From the NCBI RefSeq assembly GCF_012958305.1, contig NZ_JABBYO010000005.1, positions 483,015-547,014 of the forward strand: a DNA stretch of 64,000 bases. The letters run 5' to 3'. Below the pieces are notes generated by a model. It saw only the letters and a program-made list of their open reading frames with translations, was not told the DNA's origin and did no database searches. The DNA comes from Tautonia rosea (GTDB lineage Bacteria > Planctomycetota > Planctomycetia > Isosphaerales > Isosphaeraceae). Shown in pieces: positions 1-8,684 of the stretch. The position numbers and the translations under genes are program-made. Position 1 is the first letter of the stretch. Each line of letters starts with the position of its first letter.

Positions 1-2
1 GT

Positions 3-1103
3 GAATTCAAGCCGATTGAAACCAATGTTCCCGGCATTTTCGTCGGCGAGTCATTCCCGAAGCTCGCGGGAATGATGGATCGAGCGGCTCTGATCCGGTC
101 GGTCGTCGGTGCGACCGGGCGTCATGACCTGTACCAGTGCAATGCCGGCTATAAATTCGATGACCAGCAGGCCATTGGCGGCTGGCCGAGCATCGGCTCC
201 TTTGTCAGCAAGATGCACGGTCCGGTCGATCCGGCAGTGCCCCCGTTCGTCGGTCTGGCCGAAACGACTCGGCACGTCCCCTGGAGTGACGCCGGTGAGG
301 CTGGGTTCCTCGGACCGGCCTACGCTCCGTTCAAGCCCGACGGCTCGGCCTTGCAAAACATGACGCTCAACGGCATCACCTCCGAGCGGCTGGCCGATCG
401 TCGCAGCCTGCTCCGCAGTTTCGATCAACTGCGTCGCGATGTCGATGCGACCGGTGCGCTCGAAGGGGTTGATTCGGCGACCTCGCTCGCCTTCGACGTG
501 CTAAGCTCCAGCAAGCTGGTCGATGCACTCGACCTGACTAAAGAAGACCCCCGCGTCCGGGACAAGTACGGCGACGGCAAGCCGTACAAGTATCAGTACG
601 ATGGCGCGCCGACCTGCAACGACCAGTTGCTGATGGCTCGTCGCCTCGTTGAGGCGGGGGTGCGCTGCGTGACCCTCAGCTACGGCCGATGGGACAGCCA
701 CGGGGCAAACTTCGACCTTGTTCGAGACCACGGCGCGAAGCTCGACCAGTGCCTCTCGGCGCTGGTCGAGGATCTGGAAGTGCGCGGGATGCTCGACGAC
801 ACGGTGGTCATTGCCTGGGGCGAATTCGGCCGCACGCCGAAGATCAATGCGCAGGCTGGCCGGGACCACTGGCCGCAGGTCGGAGCTGCCTGGATCGCGG
901 GCGGTGGGCTGAAGACCGGGCAGGTCATCGGTGCGACCAACCGGCTGGGTGAGCAGGCGGTCGAACGGCCTGTCCACTTCAAGGAAGTGCTCGCAACGCT
1001 GTACCACTGCCTTGGTATCGACGTGGATCGCGATACGGTGATCGACCCAGCGGGTCGGCCTCAGTATCCTGTCGATATGCCTGCCATCCGAGAGCTGATT
1101 TGA
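3..1103 (+). CDS. DUF1501 family protein, 5' end cut by window edge
   Basis: This is the C-terminal ~366 residues of a DUF1501 protein; the frame is open to the left edge, so the true start is outside. DUF1501 proteins have an alkaline-phosphatase/sulfatase-like fold and are usually exported; their reaction is not established. Family landmarks visible are the WDSHG segment, the CLLxARRLVEAGVRxV-type stretch seen here as QLLMARRLVEAGVRCV, and the WGEFGRTPK motif followed by GRDHWP, which carry the putative metal-ligand Asp/His residues. It ends just before a strong terminator. In planctomycetes such genes normally follow a DUF1549/DUF1553 gene, which would lie left of the window. Confidence 0.9.
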   Translation, partial: EFKPIETNVPGIFVGESFPKLAGMMDRAALIRSVVGATGRHDLYQCNAGYKFDDQQAIGGWPSIGSFVSKMHGPVDPAVPPFVGLAETTRHVPWSDAGEAGFLGPAYAPFKPDGSALQNMTLNGITSERLADRRSLLRSFDQLRRDVDATGALEGVDSATSLAFDVLSSSKLVDALDLTKEDPRVRDKYGDGKPYKYQYDGAPTCNDQLLMARRLVEAGVRCVTLSYGRWDSHGANFDLVRDHGAKLDQCLSALVEDLEVRGMLDDTVVIAWGEFGRTPKINAQAGRDHWPQVGAAWIAGGGLKTGQVIGATNRLGEQAVERPVHFKEVLATLYHCLGIDVDRDTVIDPAGRPQYPVDMPAIRELI

Positions 1104-1150
1104 GCACGCTCTGAAAGCTCTGCTCAGCGAATAACCTCCGATCACACGAG

Positions 1151-1192
1151 ACGAGTCGGCGAGCCCCTGGGGCTGCCGACTCGTTTTTTTTT
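1151..1192 (+). terminator. Rho-independent terminator after DUF1501
   Basis: A perfect 10-bp stem (ACGAGTCGGC at 1151-1160 with GCCGACTCGT at 1175-1184) encloses a further inner AGCCCC/GGGGCT stem and is followed by a run of nine T. It lies 47 bp after the DUF1501 stop codon. Confidence 0.9.
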
Positions 1193-1302
1193 CGAGTGTG
1201 AGGCGTTACCTGGCACCCCAGACGGCAATCATCACAGGAACAAGGAGACATGGCGTAAGCGGAGCACCAGACTGATCGTTCGCAAAATCCGGAGCCAGAG
1301 AG

Positions 1303-1701
1303 ATGGAACCTCTCCGATCGCCTCGCAACCGCAAAGAATGGATCGATGAGATCAACTCCGTTCCCGTGACCACAAACGAGCGACTGGGACCGATTCTGTC
1401 GGGGCTGGGACTGGTCGGGTGGGTGCTGGTTGGCCTGATCTTGAGACTCATCTGGTCGAGTTATGATCAGGCAACGGACATTCTGCTCCTTCAACTCGTG
1501 ACGAGCAGTCTTGCCTCGGTCCTGGTGCTGTTTGCAGGGGGAGCCGCGAGCGTGACCCTTTCGCTGGTTGGTGGGCTGATCTGTGGGACTCAACTCTTCG
1601 TCCGACACGTTGTGGACCACTGGACAATTATCGGCGTGGTTACGTCGATGATCGGTCTTTCGCCGATCGTGATTCTCGGGCTCAAGCTTCTCGGCGGGTG
1701 A
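1303..1701 (+). CDS. Small hypothetical membrane protein
   Basis: 132 residues; I do not recognise a family. The charged N-terminus (about residues 1-28) precedes three to four hydrophobic segments at roughly 29-48, 57-78, 80-100 and 108-130, so it is predicted to be a polytopic inner-membrane protein. The ATG is preceded by GGAG at 1291-1294 with an 8-nt spacer, which supports the start. It stands alone between a terminator and the NHL-repeat gene. The function cannot be assigned from sequence. Confidence 0.6.
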   Translation: MEPLRSPRNRKEWIDEINSVPVTTNERLGPILSGLGLVGWVLVGLILRLIWSSYDQATDILLLQLVTSSLASVLVLFAGGAASVTLSLVGGLICGTQLFVRHVVDHWTIIGVVTSMIGLSPIVILGLKLLGG

Positions 1702-1872
1702 TTGGCGGCAAACGAAACGGCCTGCACCGCTGGGATCATCTCCCGGACCAATGGCCTGGTGATGCGGGCAGACCCTCCCGCAAGGCAAACGCGTCGGTTA
1801 GGATCGGACCGTCCGAGGCGGTTTCTGTTCGCAGCAACAGCGATGATCACCCAAGCCAGGGAGCTTTCGACA

Positions 1873-2955
1873 ATGATCAGCCCGAATCCGTCCCGCCGAT
1901 CATTTCTCAAAGTTGCAGGAGCCGCCGGTCTTTCCGCCGCGGCCGGAAGCGTCGCCCTTGGTCGGGACGACCAGTCGAGCAAGGAACGTCCCGTGGTCGG
2001 GACGGGGTCGCATCAATACGAGTGCATCCACGGCTGGGGAGAGGTTCCCGATCATATCAATTGGTTTGAAACCCATGGGGTTGCGGTGGATCGAGATGGC
2101 TTGATCTACATCACCCATCGGGCGGGAGGGGATCGGGCGTCTTCTCCCGAAATGGCGCAGGATACGATTGTCGTCTTCGATCCGGACGGAAAATTTGTCC
2201 GGTCGTTCGGGAAGGAATACCACGGCGGAGGCCATGGCATCGACATTCGTGAGGAAGACGGCCAGGAATACCTTTACCTTGCCTTTATGTTCCCGATCAA
2301 CCTCGTCGTGAAGACGGACTTGAAGGGAGAGGTGGTCTGGGTCAAGGAAAAGCCCGAGGAGCCGGGTGTCTATGCCGATCCCGAGGCCCGGTTCAGCCCG
2401 ACGAACGTGGCGTTCGCGCCGGACGGTGGCTTCTACGTCGGTGATGGCTATGGATCGAATTACATTCATCAATACGACAAGAAGGGTGAGTGGGTTCGGA
2501 CGTGGGGCGGCACCGGTGAGGAAGCGGGAAAGATGCGCACCCCTCACGGCCTCTGGTTCGACGACCGTCCGGGGCGAGAGCCGGAATTGGTTGTGGCCGA
2601 CCGTGCCAATGCGCGGCTCCAGTATTTCTCTCCCGAGGGGGAATTCCAGTCGATCCTCGATGAGGTCAGCTTCCCGGCTCACTTTGACATTCAAGGGGAT
2701 TTGTTGCTGGTGCCCGATCTGCATGCTCGGGTCAGCCTGTTCGATCGTGAGAACAACGTAATCAGCCACCTGGGATACGACCCTGACTGGACCGCCGAGG
2801 TGCTCGACGGCTTTACGGTCCGCACCGAGCCAAATCGCTGGCGCCCGGGCCGCTTCGTCCACCCGCATGACGCCTGCTTCGACGCCGAGGGGAACATTTT
2901 CGTCGCGGAATGGGTCCGCACCGGGCGGGTTTCCAAGCTGCGTCGACTCTCCTGA
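1873..2955 (+). CDS. Exported NHL-repeat / six-bladed propeller protein with Tat signal
   Basis: 360 residues from the ATG at 1873. The N-terminus NPSRRSFLKVAGAAGLSAAA is a Tat signal (RRSFLK), so the protein is likely folded before export. The body has NHL-type repeats recognisable by recurring GVAVDRDGLIYITHR, PDGGFYVGDGYGSNYIHQYD and PHDACFDAEGNIFVAEW segments, each a propeller blade. Relatives include 6-bladed beta-propeller and peptidylglycine-lyase-like proteins; the enzymatic role is unknown. The frame stays open upstream to 1702, but the Tat motif near the N-terminus argues for 1873. It is followed by a weak hairpin at 2984-3017. Confidence 0.85.
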   Translation: MISPNPSRRSFLKVAGAAGLSAAAGSVALGRDDQSSKERPVVGTGSHQYECIHGWGEVPDHINWFETHGVAVDRDGLIYITHRAGGDRASSPEMAQDTIVVFDPDGKFVRSFGKEYHGGGHGIDIREEDGQEYLYLAFMFPINLVVKTDLKGEVVWVKEKPEEPGVYADPEARFSPTNVAFAPDGGFYVGDGYGSNYIHQYDKKGEWVRTWGGTGEEAGKMRTPHGLWFDDRPGREPELVVADRANARLQYFSPEGEFQSILDEVSFPAHFDIQGDLLLVPDLHARVSLFDRENNVISHLGYDPDWTAEVLDGFTVRTEPNRWRPGRFVHPHDACFDAEGNIFVAEWVRTGRVSKLRRLS

Positions 2956-2983
2956 ACGCGTTGCGGTTGCTCCGCTTGCAACG

Positions 2984-3020
2984 AAGGCCGGTCCGGCCCC
3001 GCGCCGGGATCGGCCTTCTT
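2984..3020 (+). terminator. Possible weak terminator after NHL protein
   Basis: AAGGCCG (2984-2990) can pair with CGGCCTT (3011-3017), followed only by CTT. The G+C-rich interior (CCGGCCCCGCGCCGGG) may add pairing. There is no real T tract, so this is tentative. Confidence 0.35.
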
Positions 3021-3035
3021 GACCGAAGGAATTCA

Positions 3036-3064
3036 TTGACACCATGGGCGACCTGGTTGAGACT
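3036..3064 (+). promoter_or_regulatory. Putative sigma-70-like promoter for DUF1559/solute-binding unit
   Basis: A perfect TTGACA at 3036-3041 is followed after 17 nt by GAGACT (3059-3064), a poor -10 match. The candidate -10 falls inside the dyad at 3057-3073, the position expected for a repressor site. Planctomycete promoter consensus is poorly known, so confidence is low. Confidence 0.3.
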
Positions 3065-3073
3065 GAGAATCAA
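3057..3073 (+). promoter_or_regulatory. TTGAGACT-type dyad operator (Fur-box-like geometry)
   Basis: TTGAGACTGAGAATCAA is a 17-bp imperfect 8-1-8 inverted repeat (outer TTGA/TCAA perfect, two inner mismatches to the ideal AGTCTCAA arm). It lies 41 bp before the DUF1559 start codon. The first 12 bases, GTTGAGACTGAG (3056-3067), are identical to the minus-strand reading of the dyad at 28045-28059, upstream of another DUF1559 cluster. The identity of the regulator is inference. Confidence 0.5.
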
Positions 3074-3114
3074 GGTCCCACCAAGGAGCGCCAAACACAC
3101 ATGGGTCAGAATCG

Positions 3115-4155
3115 ATGAATTCGCTGAATCGTCGCGGGTTTACCCTGATCGAGCTGCTGGTGGTCATCGTGATCATCGGCGTGCTGATCGCAATGCTCTT
3201 GCCCGCCGTGCAGGCGGCCCGGGAGGCCGCGAGGCGGATGCAGTGCACCAACAACCTGAAGCAACTTGGCCTGGCATTGCACAACTACGAGGGGACCCTC
3301 GGTGCTTTGCCGCCGACGCTGGTGATGACCGGGACGAGCCCGACCAGCATCACCTGGACCAACAGCATCGGCGCGCACTCGCGCATCCTGCCCTTCGCCG
3401 AGCAGGGCCCGATCTTCGAGGCGATCAATTTCGACATCGAGATGTATTCCCCCGCGAATCGGACCGCCACGTCAACGCGGATCGCCCTGTTCGTCTGCCC
3501 AAGCGAGACGGACCAGACGTTCGTCCACGAGCGCGGCGGCGAGATGAGCGTCTGCAATTACGGCTTCTGCCAGGGGGATTGGTTCAACTGGGCCGGCCCG
3601 GGCAGCACGCGGAAGAACCGCTCGGCGTTCGGCCCGAACCAGTCGCGCCGATGGTCGGAGTTCCGGGACGGCCTGAGCCAAACGCTGCTCATGTCGGAGG
3701 GGAAGGCCTACCAGGCGTACTACCGCGACTGCTCCTCGCGGATGTTGCAGAACATCTCCGGGCCCGACGACATCCCGCCCCCCGACGCCGATCCCTATAC
3801 GGTCGCGCCGGAGTACCGAGGGGCGGGGGGCTGTGCGGCCCGCTTCGAGGGGCATTCCGAATGGCCCGAATCGGGCGTCCATCACGCCGGGTTCACGACC
3901 GCCTGGCCGCCAAACAAGCAGATCCGGGGCGGACCGAACAACGAGCACGAGGACCTTGATCTGAACAGCTTCCGGGAGAAGATGGGCGGCCCCTCCTACG
4001 CGGCCATCACCTCGCGGAGTTACCACCCCGGCGGGGTGAACTCCCTGTTCGCCGATGGGAGCGTGCGGTTCGTCAAGGAGACGATCAACGGCTTCACGTG
4101 GCGTGCCCTCGGCTCGGTCGCCGGTGGTGAAGTCGTCTCGGCGGATTCCTACTGA
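3115..4155 (+). CDS. DUF1559 pseudopilin-like protein
   Basis: 346 residues. The N-terminus [20 protein letters not shown] is a type IV prepilin/pseudopilin leader (cleavage after the Gly before Phe, Glu at +5). It is followed by [20 protein letters not shown], the constant start of DUF1559. The C-terminus has the family signature [19 protein letters not shown] and GGEVVSAD. Such proteins are expanded in planctomycetes; their partner machinery is not known. A five-codon ORF beginning at 3101 ends in an ATGA overlap with this start. It is separated by 12 nt from the solute-binding lipoprotein gene, suggesting one transcript. Confidence 0.93.
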   Translation: MNSLNRRGFTLIELLVVIVIIGVLIAMLLPAVQAAREAARRMQCTNNLKQLGLALHNYEGTLGALPPTLVMTGTSPTSITWTNSIGAHSRILPFAEQGPIFEAINFDIEMYSPANRTATSTRIALFVCPSETDQTFVHERGGEMSVCNYGFCQGDWFNWAGPGSTRKNRSAFGPNQSRRWSEFRDGLSQTLLMSEGKAYQAYYRDCSSRMLQNISGPDDIPPPDADPYTVAPEYRGAGGCAARFEGHSEWPESGVHHAGFTTAWPPNKQIRGGPNNEHEDLDLNSFREKMGGPSYAAITSRSYHPGGVNSLFADGSVRFVKETINGFTWRALGSVAGGEVVSADSY

Positions 4156-4167
4156 GGAGTGAGGTGC

Positions 4168-5220
4168 ATGCACATCAGGACGACGACCCGGACCCTCCGC
4201 GAGGCGCTCTTGCTCGCGGCATTCGCGGGGCTTTGCGGTTGCGGCGGATTGACACCCGAGGGAGATTCTGACCGGGTGGTGATCTACGCCGCGCTCGACG
4301 AGGAATTCTCGAAGCCGATCCTCGAGGAATACGAGGCGGAGACGGGGGTCCGGGTCGATGCGAAATACGACGTCGAGAGCACGAAGACGGTCGGCCTCAC
4401 CAACGCGATCATCGCCGAGGCCGACCGCCCCCGGGCCGACCTGTTCTGGAACAACGAGATCCTCAACACGCTCCGGCTCCATCGCCTCGGCCTGCTCGAA
4501 TCGTTCGCCCCGGAGCACGCCGACGCCATCCCCGACCAGTACAAGGCCGACGACGGGACCTGGTACGGGTTTGCCGCGCGGGCCCGGGTCCTGATCGTGA
4601 ACACGGACCTCGTGCCCGAATCGGATCGGCCGACCAGCATTCTTGACCTTGCCGATCCGAGGTGGAAGGGGAAGGCTGCCATCGCCAAGCCGCTCTTCGG
4701 CACCACCGCCTCGCACGCCGCCTGCCTGTTCGAGGCCTGGGGCGATGAGAAGGCGAAGCAGTATTTCCGCGACTTGAAGGCCAATGAGGTGGCGATCCCT
4801 TCCGGGAACAAGCAGGTGGCGCAGGATGTCGCCTCCGGCCGGTTTGCCTTCGGCCTGACCGACACGGACGACGCGATGGTGATGATCGAGCGACTTGGGG
4901 CCCCGGTCGCGATCGTCTACCCGGATCAGGACGAGGGCGGGCTCGGGACGCTCTTCATCCCGAACACGCTGGCGAGGATCAAGGGGTCGCCCCACGCCCC
5001 GGCCGCGGACGAGCTGGCGAGCGCGATCATCAGCCCGAAGGTCGAGGCCGCGCTCGCCGCGGGGCCGAGCGCCCAGATCCCGCTCCTCGAAACTACCGAC
5101 GCCTCGGCCCGCGTCGAGACACCGAGGAGCATCAAGGCCATGACCGTCGACTTTGAGGCGGCGGCTGCTCGCTGGGATGAGGTGGCCCAATTCATCCGAG
5201 AGGAATTCGCCACCGATTAG
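4168..5220 (+). CDS. ABC transporter solute-binding lipoprotein, Fe(3+)/FutA-like
   Basis: 350 residues from ATG 4168 (GGAG at 4156-4159, 8-nt spacer); a GTG at 4159 would add three residues. A lipoprotein signal ends in GLCGC. The mature part begins VVIYAALDEEFSKPILEEYE, then RADLFWNNEI, VYP, and a C-terminal SAIISPKVEAALAAGPSAQIPL segment. This is the pattern of periplasmic iron/thiamine-type binding proteins (SBP family 6/13-like). No permease or ATPase gene is adjacent, so it would need partners encoded elsewhere. Coupling to an upstream DUF1559 gene and a Fur-like dyad at 3057 is consistent with metal uptake, which remains an inference. Confidence 0.85.
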   Translation: MHIRTTTRTLREALLLAAFAGLCGCGGLTPEGDSDRVVIYAALDEEFSKPILEEYEAETGVRVDAKYDVESTKTVGLTNAIIAEADRPRADLFWNNEILNTLRLHRLGLLESFAPEHADAIPDQYKADDGTWYGFAARARVLIVNTDLVPESDRPTSILDLADPRWKGKAAIAKPLFGTTASHAACLFEAWGDEKAKQYFRDLKANEVAIPSGNKQVAQDVASGRFAFGLTDTDDAMVMIERLGAPVAIVYPDQDEGGLGTLFIPNTLARIKGSPHAPAADELASAIISPKVEAALAAGPSAQIPLLETTDASARVETPRSIKAMTVDFEAAAARWDEVAQFIREEFATD

Positions 5221-5251
5221 ACCCAGGTGATTGGCCCGCGAATTGCTCTGG

Positions 5252-5920
5252 ATGGGAGAGCAAGATGTCTCGACTTCCCCCACCGGAGACCCGATCGTGT
5301 TTCGCCTGACTCAGGCTCAACCTGATGGGCAGGGCCTGGTGTTCGCCTCGCAAGGCTACGGTCCCTTGCTGCAGCGCGAATACGTTGCCGTGATCGAGGG
5401 ATCAGACTGCTCGCCCGAGGAGGTCGCCGATCGGGTCCGGACCGACTTTGTGACGTTTGCACCGAGGGAGACGGCCCGTTTCAAGTGCCGATCGCACGAG
5501 GAAGGCGAACCTTTGAAGGTGGGCGATGTGCTCGACATCACGCTTTCCCTTGTGGGCGCGTGCCGCGTCAAGGTCGTCCACGTCGACGATCGCAGCCTCA
5601 CGTTACGGACAATGGAAGGTCATCCCGAAGTGGGCAGGATCACGTTCGTCGCTGATCGAGACGATCAGGGGCGGCAGCGATTCGGCATTATGAGCCGAAC
5701 CCGGGCAAACGGCCTCACAAACTTTGCCGGGTTCTTGCTGATGGGCAAGCAGATGCAGGCACGTTGCTGGATCAATTTCATCGGCAATCTGGCCGAGGCA
5801 TGCAACGGGCGAGTGCTTGGTGCTGTCAAGGTCCGCACGAGAGCCGTGGAGGAGACTCCCGCCGATCGCCCTGGTGGTCCGGATGAGCCGACCTGTTCCA
5901 CCAGGGTCGAGGGTCATTAA
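5252..5920 (+). CDS. DUF1990-like protein, first of tandem pair
   Basis: 222 residues from ATG 5252; a TTG at 5231 in the same frame is an alternative start. The central part (GDVLDITLSLVGACRVKVVH, then TMEGHPEVGRITF and the Arg-rich follow-on) resembles the DUF1990 core, where a conserved CRV strand is followed by a T-L-x-GHPE-x-G segment. No signal peptide or membrane segment is visible. It ends one base before the start of a second DUF1990 gene, so the two are very likely co-translated. The molecular function of the family is unknown. Confidence 0.72.
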   Translation: MGEQDVSTSPTGDPIVFRLTQAQPDGQGLVFASQGYGPLLQREYVAVIEGSDCSPEEVADRVRTDFVTFAPRETARFKCRSHEEGEPLKVGDVLDITLSLVGACRVKVVHVDDRSLTLRTMEGHPEVGRITFVADRDDQGRQRFGIMSRTRANGLTNFAGFLLMGKQMQARCWINFIGNLAEACNGRVLGAVKVRTRAVEETPADRPGGPDEPTCSTRVEGH

Positions 5921-5921
5921 C

Positions 5922-6632
5922 ATGGCGCAGCCGCACGCGCCCTGGCCCTGGCGATTCGGCCGGGGCTGGTCGGAGTCTGAGTTGCGAACAATGCTCAGCG
6001 AACTGGCTCACCGACCAGTGAATTTCGACAGTCCGCCTGAGCAGATGACTGTCGATCATGGGTGGACAGTCGACGGCTCACACGACAGCCTAGGTTTCGA
6101 ACCCGAAGGCCCCCCCCTGCCCAGGAGCCTGTATGCTCGTGCTCGGGAGGGACTACTCCATTATGATTTCTCGGACCCGTCGATCGTGGAAGGGCACTTT
6201 GACCCGGAGGTCAACCCGTTGGGTCGAGATATGTTGCTGGAACTGAAAGTCCTTGGTTTCCGGTTTCTCGGAGGCTGCCGGGTCACTCATCTTCGAGAGG
6301 AAACTGATGAGGGAATCACTGCCTTCGGGTTTCGCTACGACACCCTGGCCGGACACATCGAGCGTGGCTTTGAGTGGTTTTTGCTTACCAAGGATCATCA
6401 GACTGGCGAGGTCCACTTCCGGATCGAAGCTCACTGGAAACTCGGTGATTTCCCGAACTGGTGGAGCCGGCTCGGATTCCGGATTCTTGGCGAACGATAT
6501 CGCCATCGCTGGCGACTTCGGGCTCCGGATCGGCTTCGAACGCTCGCAAAATACTCGGGTTCCCCATCGCACTTCGAGGCGGGAATGCTCGCCCATCGAG
6601 GCAATCTAGCCCCGCGACGCAGCTCAGATTGA
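5922..6632 (+). CDS. DUF1990 domain protein, second of tandem pair
   Basis: 236 residues. The start at 5922 follows the previous stop by one base; earlier in-frame starts would overlap the first gene and encode unrelated residues. The family pattern is clear: RAREGLLHYDFSDPSIVEGHFDP, GRDMLLELKVLGFRFLGGCRV, FGFRYDTLAGHIERGFEWF, and a C-terminal RLGFRILGERYRHRW stretch. It shares the CRV...TL.GH...G order with the preceding gene, so the pair is an old tandem duplication or a split two-domain system. No catalytic residues are known for the family. Confidence 0.8.
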   Translation: MAQPHAPWPWRFGRGWSESELRTMLSELAHRPVNFDSPPEQMTVDHGWTVDGSHDSLGFEPEGPPLPRSLYARAREGLLHYDFSDPSIVEGHFDPEVNPLGRDMLLELKVLGFRFLGGCRVTHLREETDEGITAFGFRYDTLAGHIERGFEWFLLTKDHQTGEVHFRIEAHWKLGDFPNWWSRLGFRILGERYRHRWRLRAPDRLRTLAKYSGSPSHFEAGMLAHRGNLAPRRSSD

Positions 6633-6665
6633 TCATTTGAGTGACAAAGAAGCACAGATGACGGA

Positions 6666-6684
6666 GGAGCCAGGAAGAGGCTCC
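6666..6684. terminator. Short hairpin between convergent genes
   Basis: GGAGCC (6666-6671) pairs with GGCTCC (6679-6684) across a 7-nt loop in the 83-bp gap between convergent genes. No T tract on either strand, so it is only a possible bidirectional stop. Confidence 0.25.
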
Positions 6685-6715
6685 CCCGAGCGTCACTCGT
6701 CAACGCACAGTCACA

Positions 6716-6979
6716 CTATTGTGAGCCGTGAAGCTTGACCATTTTGTTATAAACACCCATAAGCATAATCGTCGAGGGCCATAGTCCGACGAAAAGCGCG
6801 GCATTGCGGTGCCCAGCAAGACGAAGGCCGAGCGACAGCCCAACCGCACCAAAGGCAGTGGCAAGGTAGACCCCAGACGGAACCATGCTGGTGTAATGTT
6901 CGATCGCCTTGGTCAGATAACCCTCTTCATGCTGATGGGCATGAACACTCATCTCGAATTCAGCGCGAGGTGCGACCAT
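6716..6979 (-). CDS. Small hypothetical membrane protein
   Basis: 87 residues. The N-terminal ~28 residues are His-rich (HAHQHEEG), followed by hydrophobic segments at about residues 33-55 and 60-80 with a short basic end. It looks like a small inner-membrane protein of the two-TM type; I know no named family. The start ATG at 6979 has GGAGG upstream with a 10-nt spacer; an internal ATG at 6952 is possible. The His cluster before the membrane segments could bind metal, but this is speculation. Confidence 0.55.
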   Translation of the reverse strand: MVAPRAEFEMSVHAHQHEEGYLTKAIEHYTSMVPSGVYLATAFGAVGLSLGLRLAGHRNAALFVGLWPSTIMLMGVYNKMVKLHGSQ

Positions 6980-7054
6980 GTTTTCGGGACCTCCAGCAAC
7001 GAGAGAAATGGACTCAAGTAGACCAAAGACTTGTGAGCAATCCTGGTGCCATGA

Positions 7055-7486
7055 TCACGAGGATTGATCACCCTGGCCCAATGTTTTTGGAGAAGGCAAG
7101 GGACGGGATTTGAGGCGATCAATGTCTGCAGCAGTCGGTTCCTGAGCGTCGCGTAGCGCATAGGCGCGACTCCGAGCTCGTTCCCAGTCGCCGGCCCGAC
7201 CGGCTGTGACGATCGCGTCAAACGCAGCCTCCTCGGCACCGCGAAGTGCCCCTTGAGCACGGAGTGCGTCGATTTCTTCGGCCAGTGATTCGAGCAACAC
7301 GGGATCGCTCACCGATGTTGCGGTCGCGAGGCGAAGAATCAGTTCTCGATGCTCCGGTTCGACCTGTGGAGGAGCGCACCCTCCCGCAAGCAGCACAAGC
7401 GCAATCAATGTAACGGTGGCGATCGTTCCCGGTTGGGTCTGTATGGGAGAGACCCAGCAGGAATCGCACTCAGAATTCGTCGGCAC
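7055..7486 (-). CDS. Small hypothetical lipoprotein coupled to DUF1559
   Basis: 143 residues if it starts at GTG 7486, which has an excellent GAGGGGAGG Shine-Dalgarno 6 nt upstream. That start lies inside the last codons of the preceding DUF1559 gene (17-nt overlap). The hydrophobic run [12 protein letters not shown] is a lipobox, so the mature protein begins at that Cys and is lipid-anchored. The rest is a helical, acidic ~105-residue domain with Glu/Ala-rich repeats. A TTG at 7408 is the only other nearby start and would leave a very short signal. The family is not recognised; arrangement after DUF1559 mirrors the cluster at 26.1-27.5 kb. Confidence 0.6.
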   Translation of the reverse strand: MPTNSECDSCWVSPIQTQPGTIATVTLIALVLLAGGCAPPQVEPEHRELILRLATATSVSDPVLLESLAEEIDALRAQGALRGAEEAAFDAIVTAGRAGDWERARSRAYALRDAQEPTAADIDRLKSRPLPSPKTLGQGDQSS

Positions 7487-8474
7487 TGACGACCTCCCCT
7501 CCTCGGATGGTGGCCATTGCCGCCCAGGCACGTTGATTACAGGTTTCCTTGACGAACCGCACACTCCCATCACCAAACAAGATATTGCATCCACCGGGAT
7601 GCTCAGCGTACATCTGGCAGACGTGTGCAGAACGGGCATTCGGCGGGTGAATGACAAGATCCTCTCCCACCGAGGGCCCGCTGTGGGACAGGACCAGCGT
7701 GGCGGCGTAGTCACAATCGGAGAAGGCAAACTGAGGGGTTGGGCAGACCACTGCACCAGGGACCACGCCCACCCAGGTTTTGTCACTCAGGATGGACGAG
7801 TGCTCACCCATGAAGGTGGTATAGGAAAGACCGTCGCGAATGTCAGCAATCGTGGTTTTCGAGTTGCGGAAGAAGGGGCCATCGGCAACACGGCGCTGGT
7901 CCTCGATGGTATAGCCCCAGGCCTCATCACGGCCGGAATTGAGGACGTAGTGCGATCGTGAAAACCGAGCCAGAACCGCGCCGGGCTGGTCGAGCACGTC
8001 GAACTGTCGACTCGTGTCACTGACCGATGGACAGAGAAAGGTGTCGAGCGAGGTCGTCGTGCCGGTGAGATTCTCCGGAAAATGACAGGGGAGGTCGACA
8101 TTCAAGGCCTGAGCAAGCGGTTGCTGCTCCATGAATGCGAGCAAGGTCGTTCCATACCCCCATCCGGGTCCGGTATCGAGCGTGGCGGGATCAGGAACGC
8201 CATGAACCCCTCCGCCTCCGGGAAGTGTTAGATAGCCCGGCGGAAAACATCCAAAGGCCGACTCGTAATGATGCATTCCGAGTCCGATTTGCTTGAGGTT
8301 GTTCGTGCATTGCGCTCGTCGTGCCGCCTCGCGAGCGGACTGCACTGCTGGTAAGAGCAGGGCAATCAAGATCCCGATGATGGCAATGACCACGAGCAAT
8401 TCGATCAAGGTAAATCCCGAGCGCGTGACCGGCTCTTGCAAACCCATCACCCCTCGACGACGAAGTGCGTTCAT
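7470..8474 (-). CDS. DUF1559 pseudopilin-like protein
   Basis: 334 residues from ATG 8474; an in-frame TTG at 8492 would add six residues. The prepilin leader [20 protein letters not shown] is preceded by a long basic n-region (~25 residues). The DUF1559 start [20 protein letters not shown] and the C-terminal [19 protein letters not shown] and [10 protein letters not shown] signatures are intact. It overlaps the downstream lipoprotein gene by 17 nt, so the two should be translated together. Its upstream region (8475-8896) holds three dyads described separately. Confidence 0.92.
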   Translation of the reverse strand: MNALRRRGVMGLQEPVTRSGFTLIELLVVIAIIGILIALLLPAVQSAREAARRAQCTNNLKQIGLGMHHYESAFGCFPPGYLTLPGGGGVHGVPDPATLDTGPGWGYGTTLLAFMEQQPLAQALNVDLPCHFPENLTGTTTSLDTFLCPSVSDTSRQFDVLDQPGAVLARFSRSHYVLNSGRDEAWGYTIEDQRRVADGPFFRNSKTTIADIRDGLSYTTFMGEHSSILSDKTWVGVVPGAVVCPTPQFAFSDCDYAATLVLSHSGPSVGEDLVIHPPNARSAHVCQMYAEHPGGCNILFGDGSVRFVKETCNQRAWAAMATIRGGEVVSADEF

Positions 8475-8653
8475 CAGATGAGTCCAGCTCAAGAAAGATG
8501 TCTCTACGGCGTCGAGTGGACTTCAAACCTCCGGAAGTCGATCCACCTGCGTCATGTCGCAGGTTGGATCTGGAGAGTTCAGTGGCAACCCGCCGGCAAC
8601 GTCACTCGGCAACCGCTCCTGCGCAAAGCTCTCAGCGAACTGTCATCATACCC

Positions 8654-8668
8654 CGTTTCTCAGAAACG
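8654..8668. promoter_or_regulatory. Perfect 7-1-7 palindrome
   Basis: CGTTTCTCAGAAACG is a perfect inverted repeat with one central base. It is 180 bp upstream of the leftward DUF1559 start. A dimeric regulator site is the natural reading; no regulator is identified. Confidence 0.4.
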
Positions 8669-8684
8669 AAAAGAGAATTTTTTT

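Noticed and set aside
1900..3045. 381-codon minus-strand frame
   Set aside because: Antisense to the NHL-repeat protein; no signal, motifs or plausible RBS.
3472..5283. 603-codon open frame on the minus strand
   Set aside because: Antisense to the DUF1559 and solute-binding genes; Arg/Gly/Asp-rich composition without motifs.
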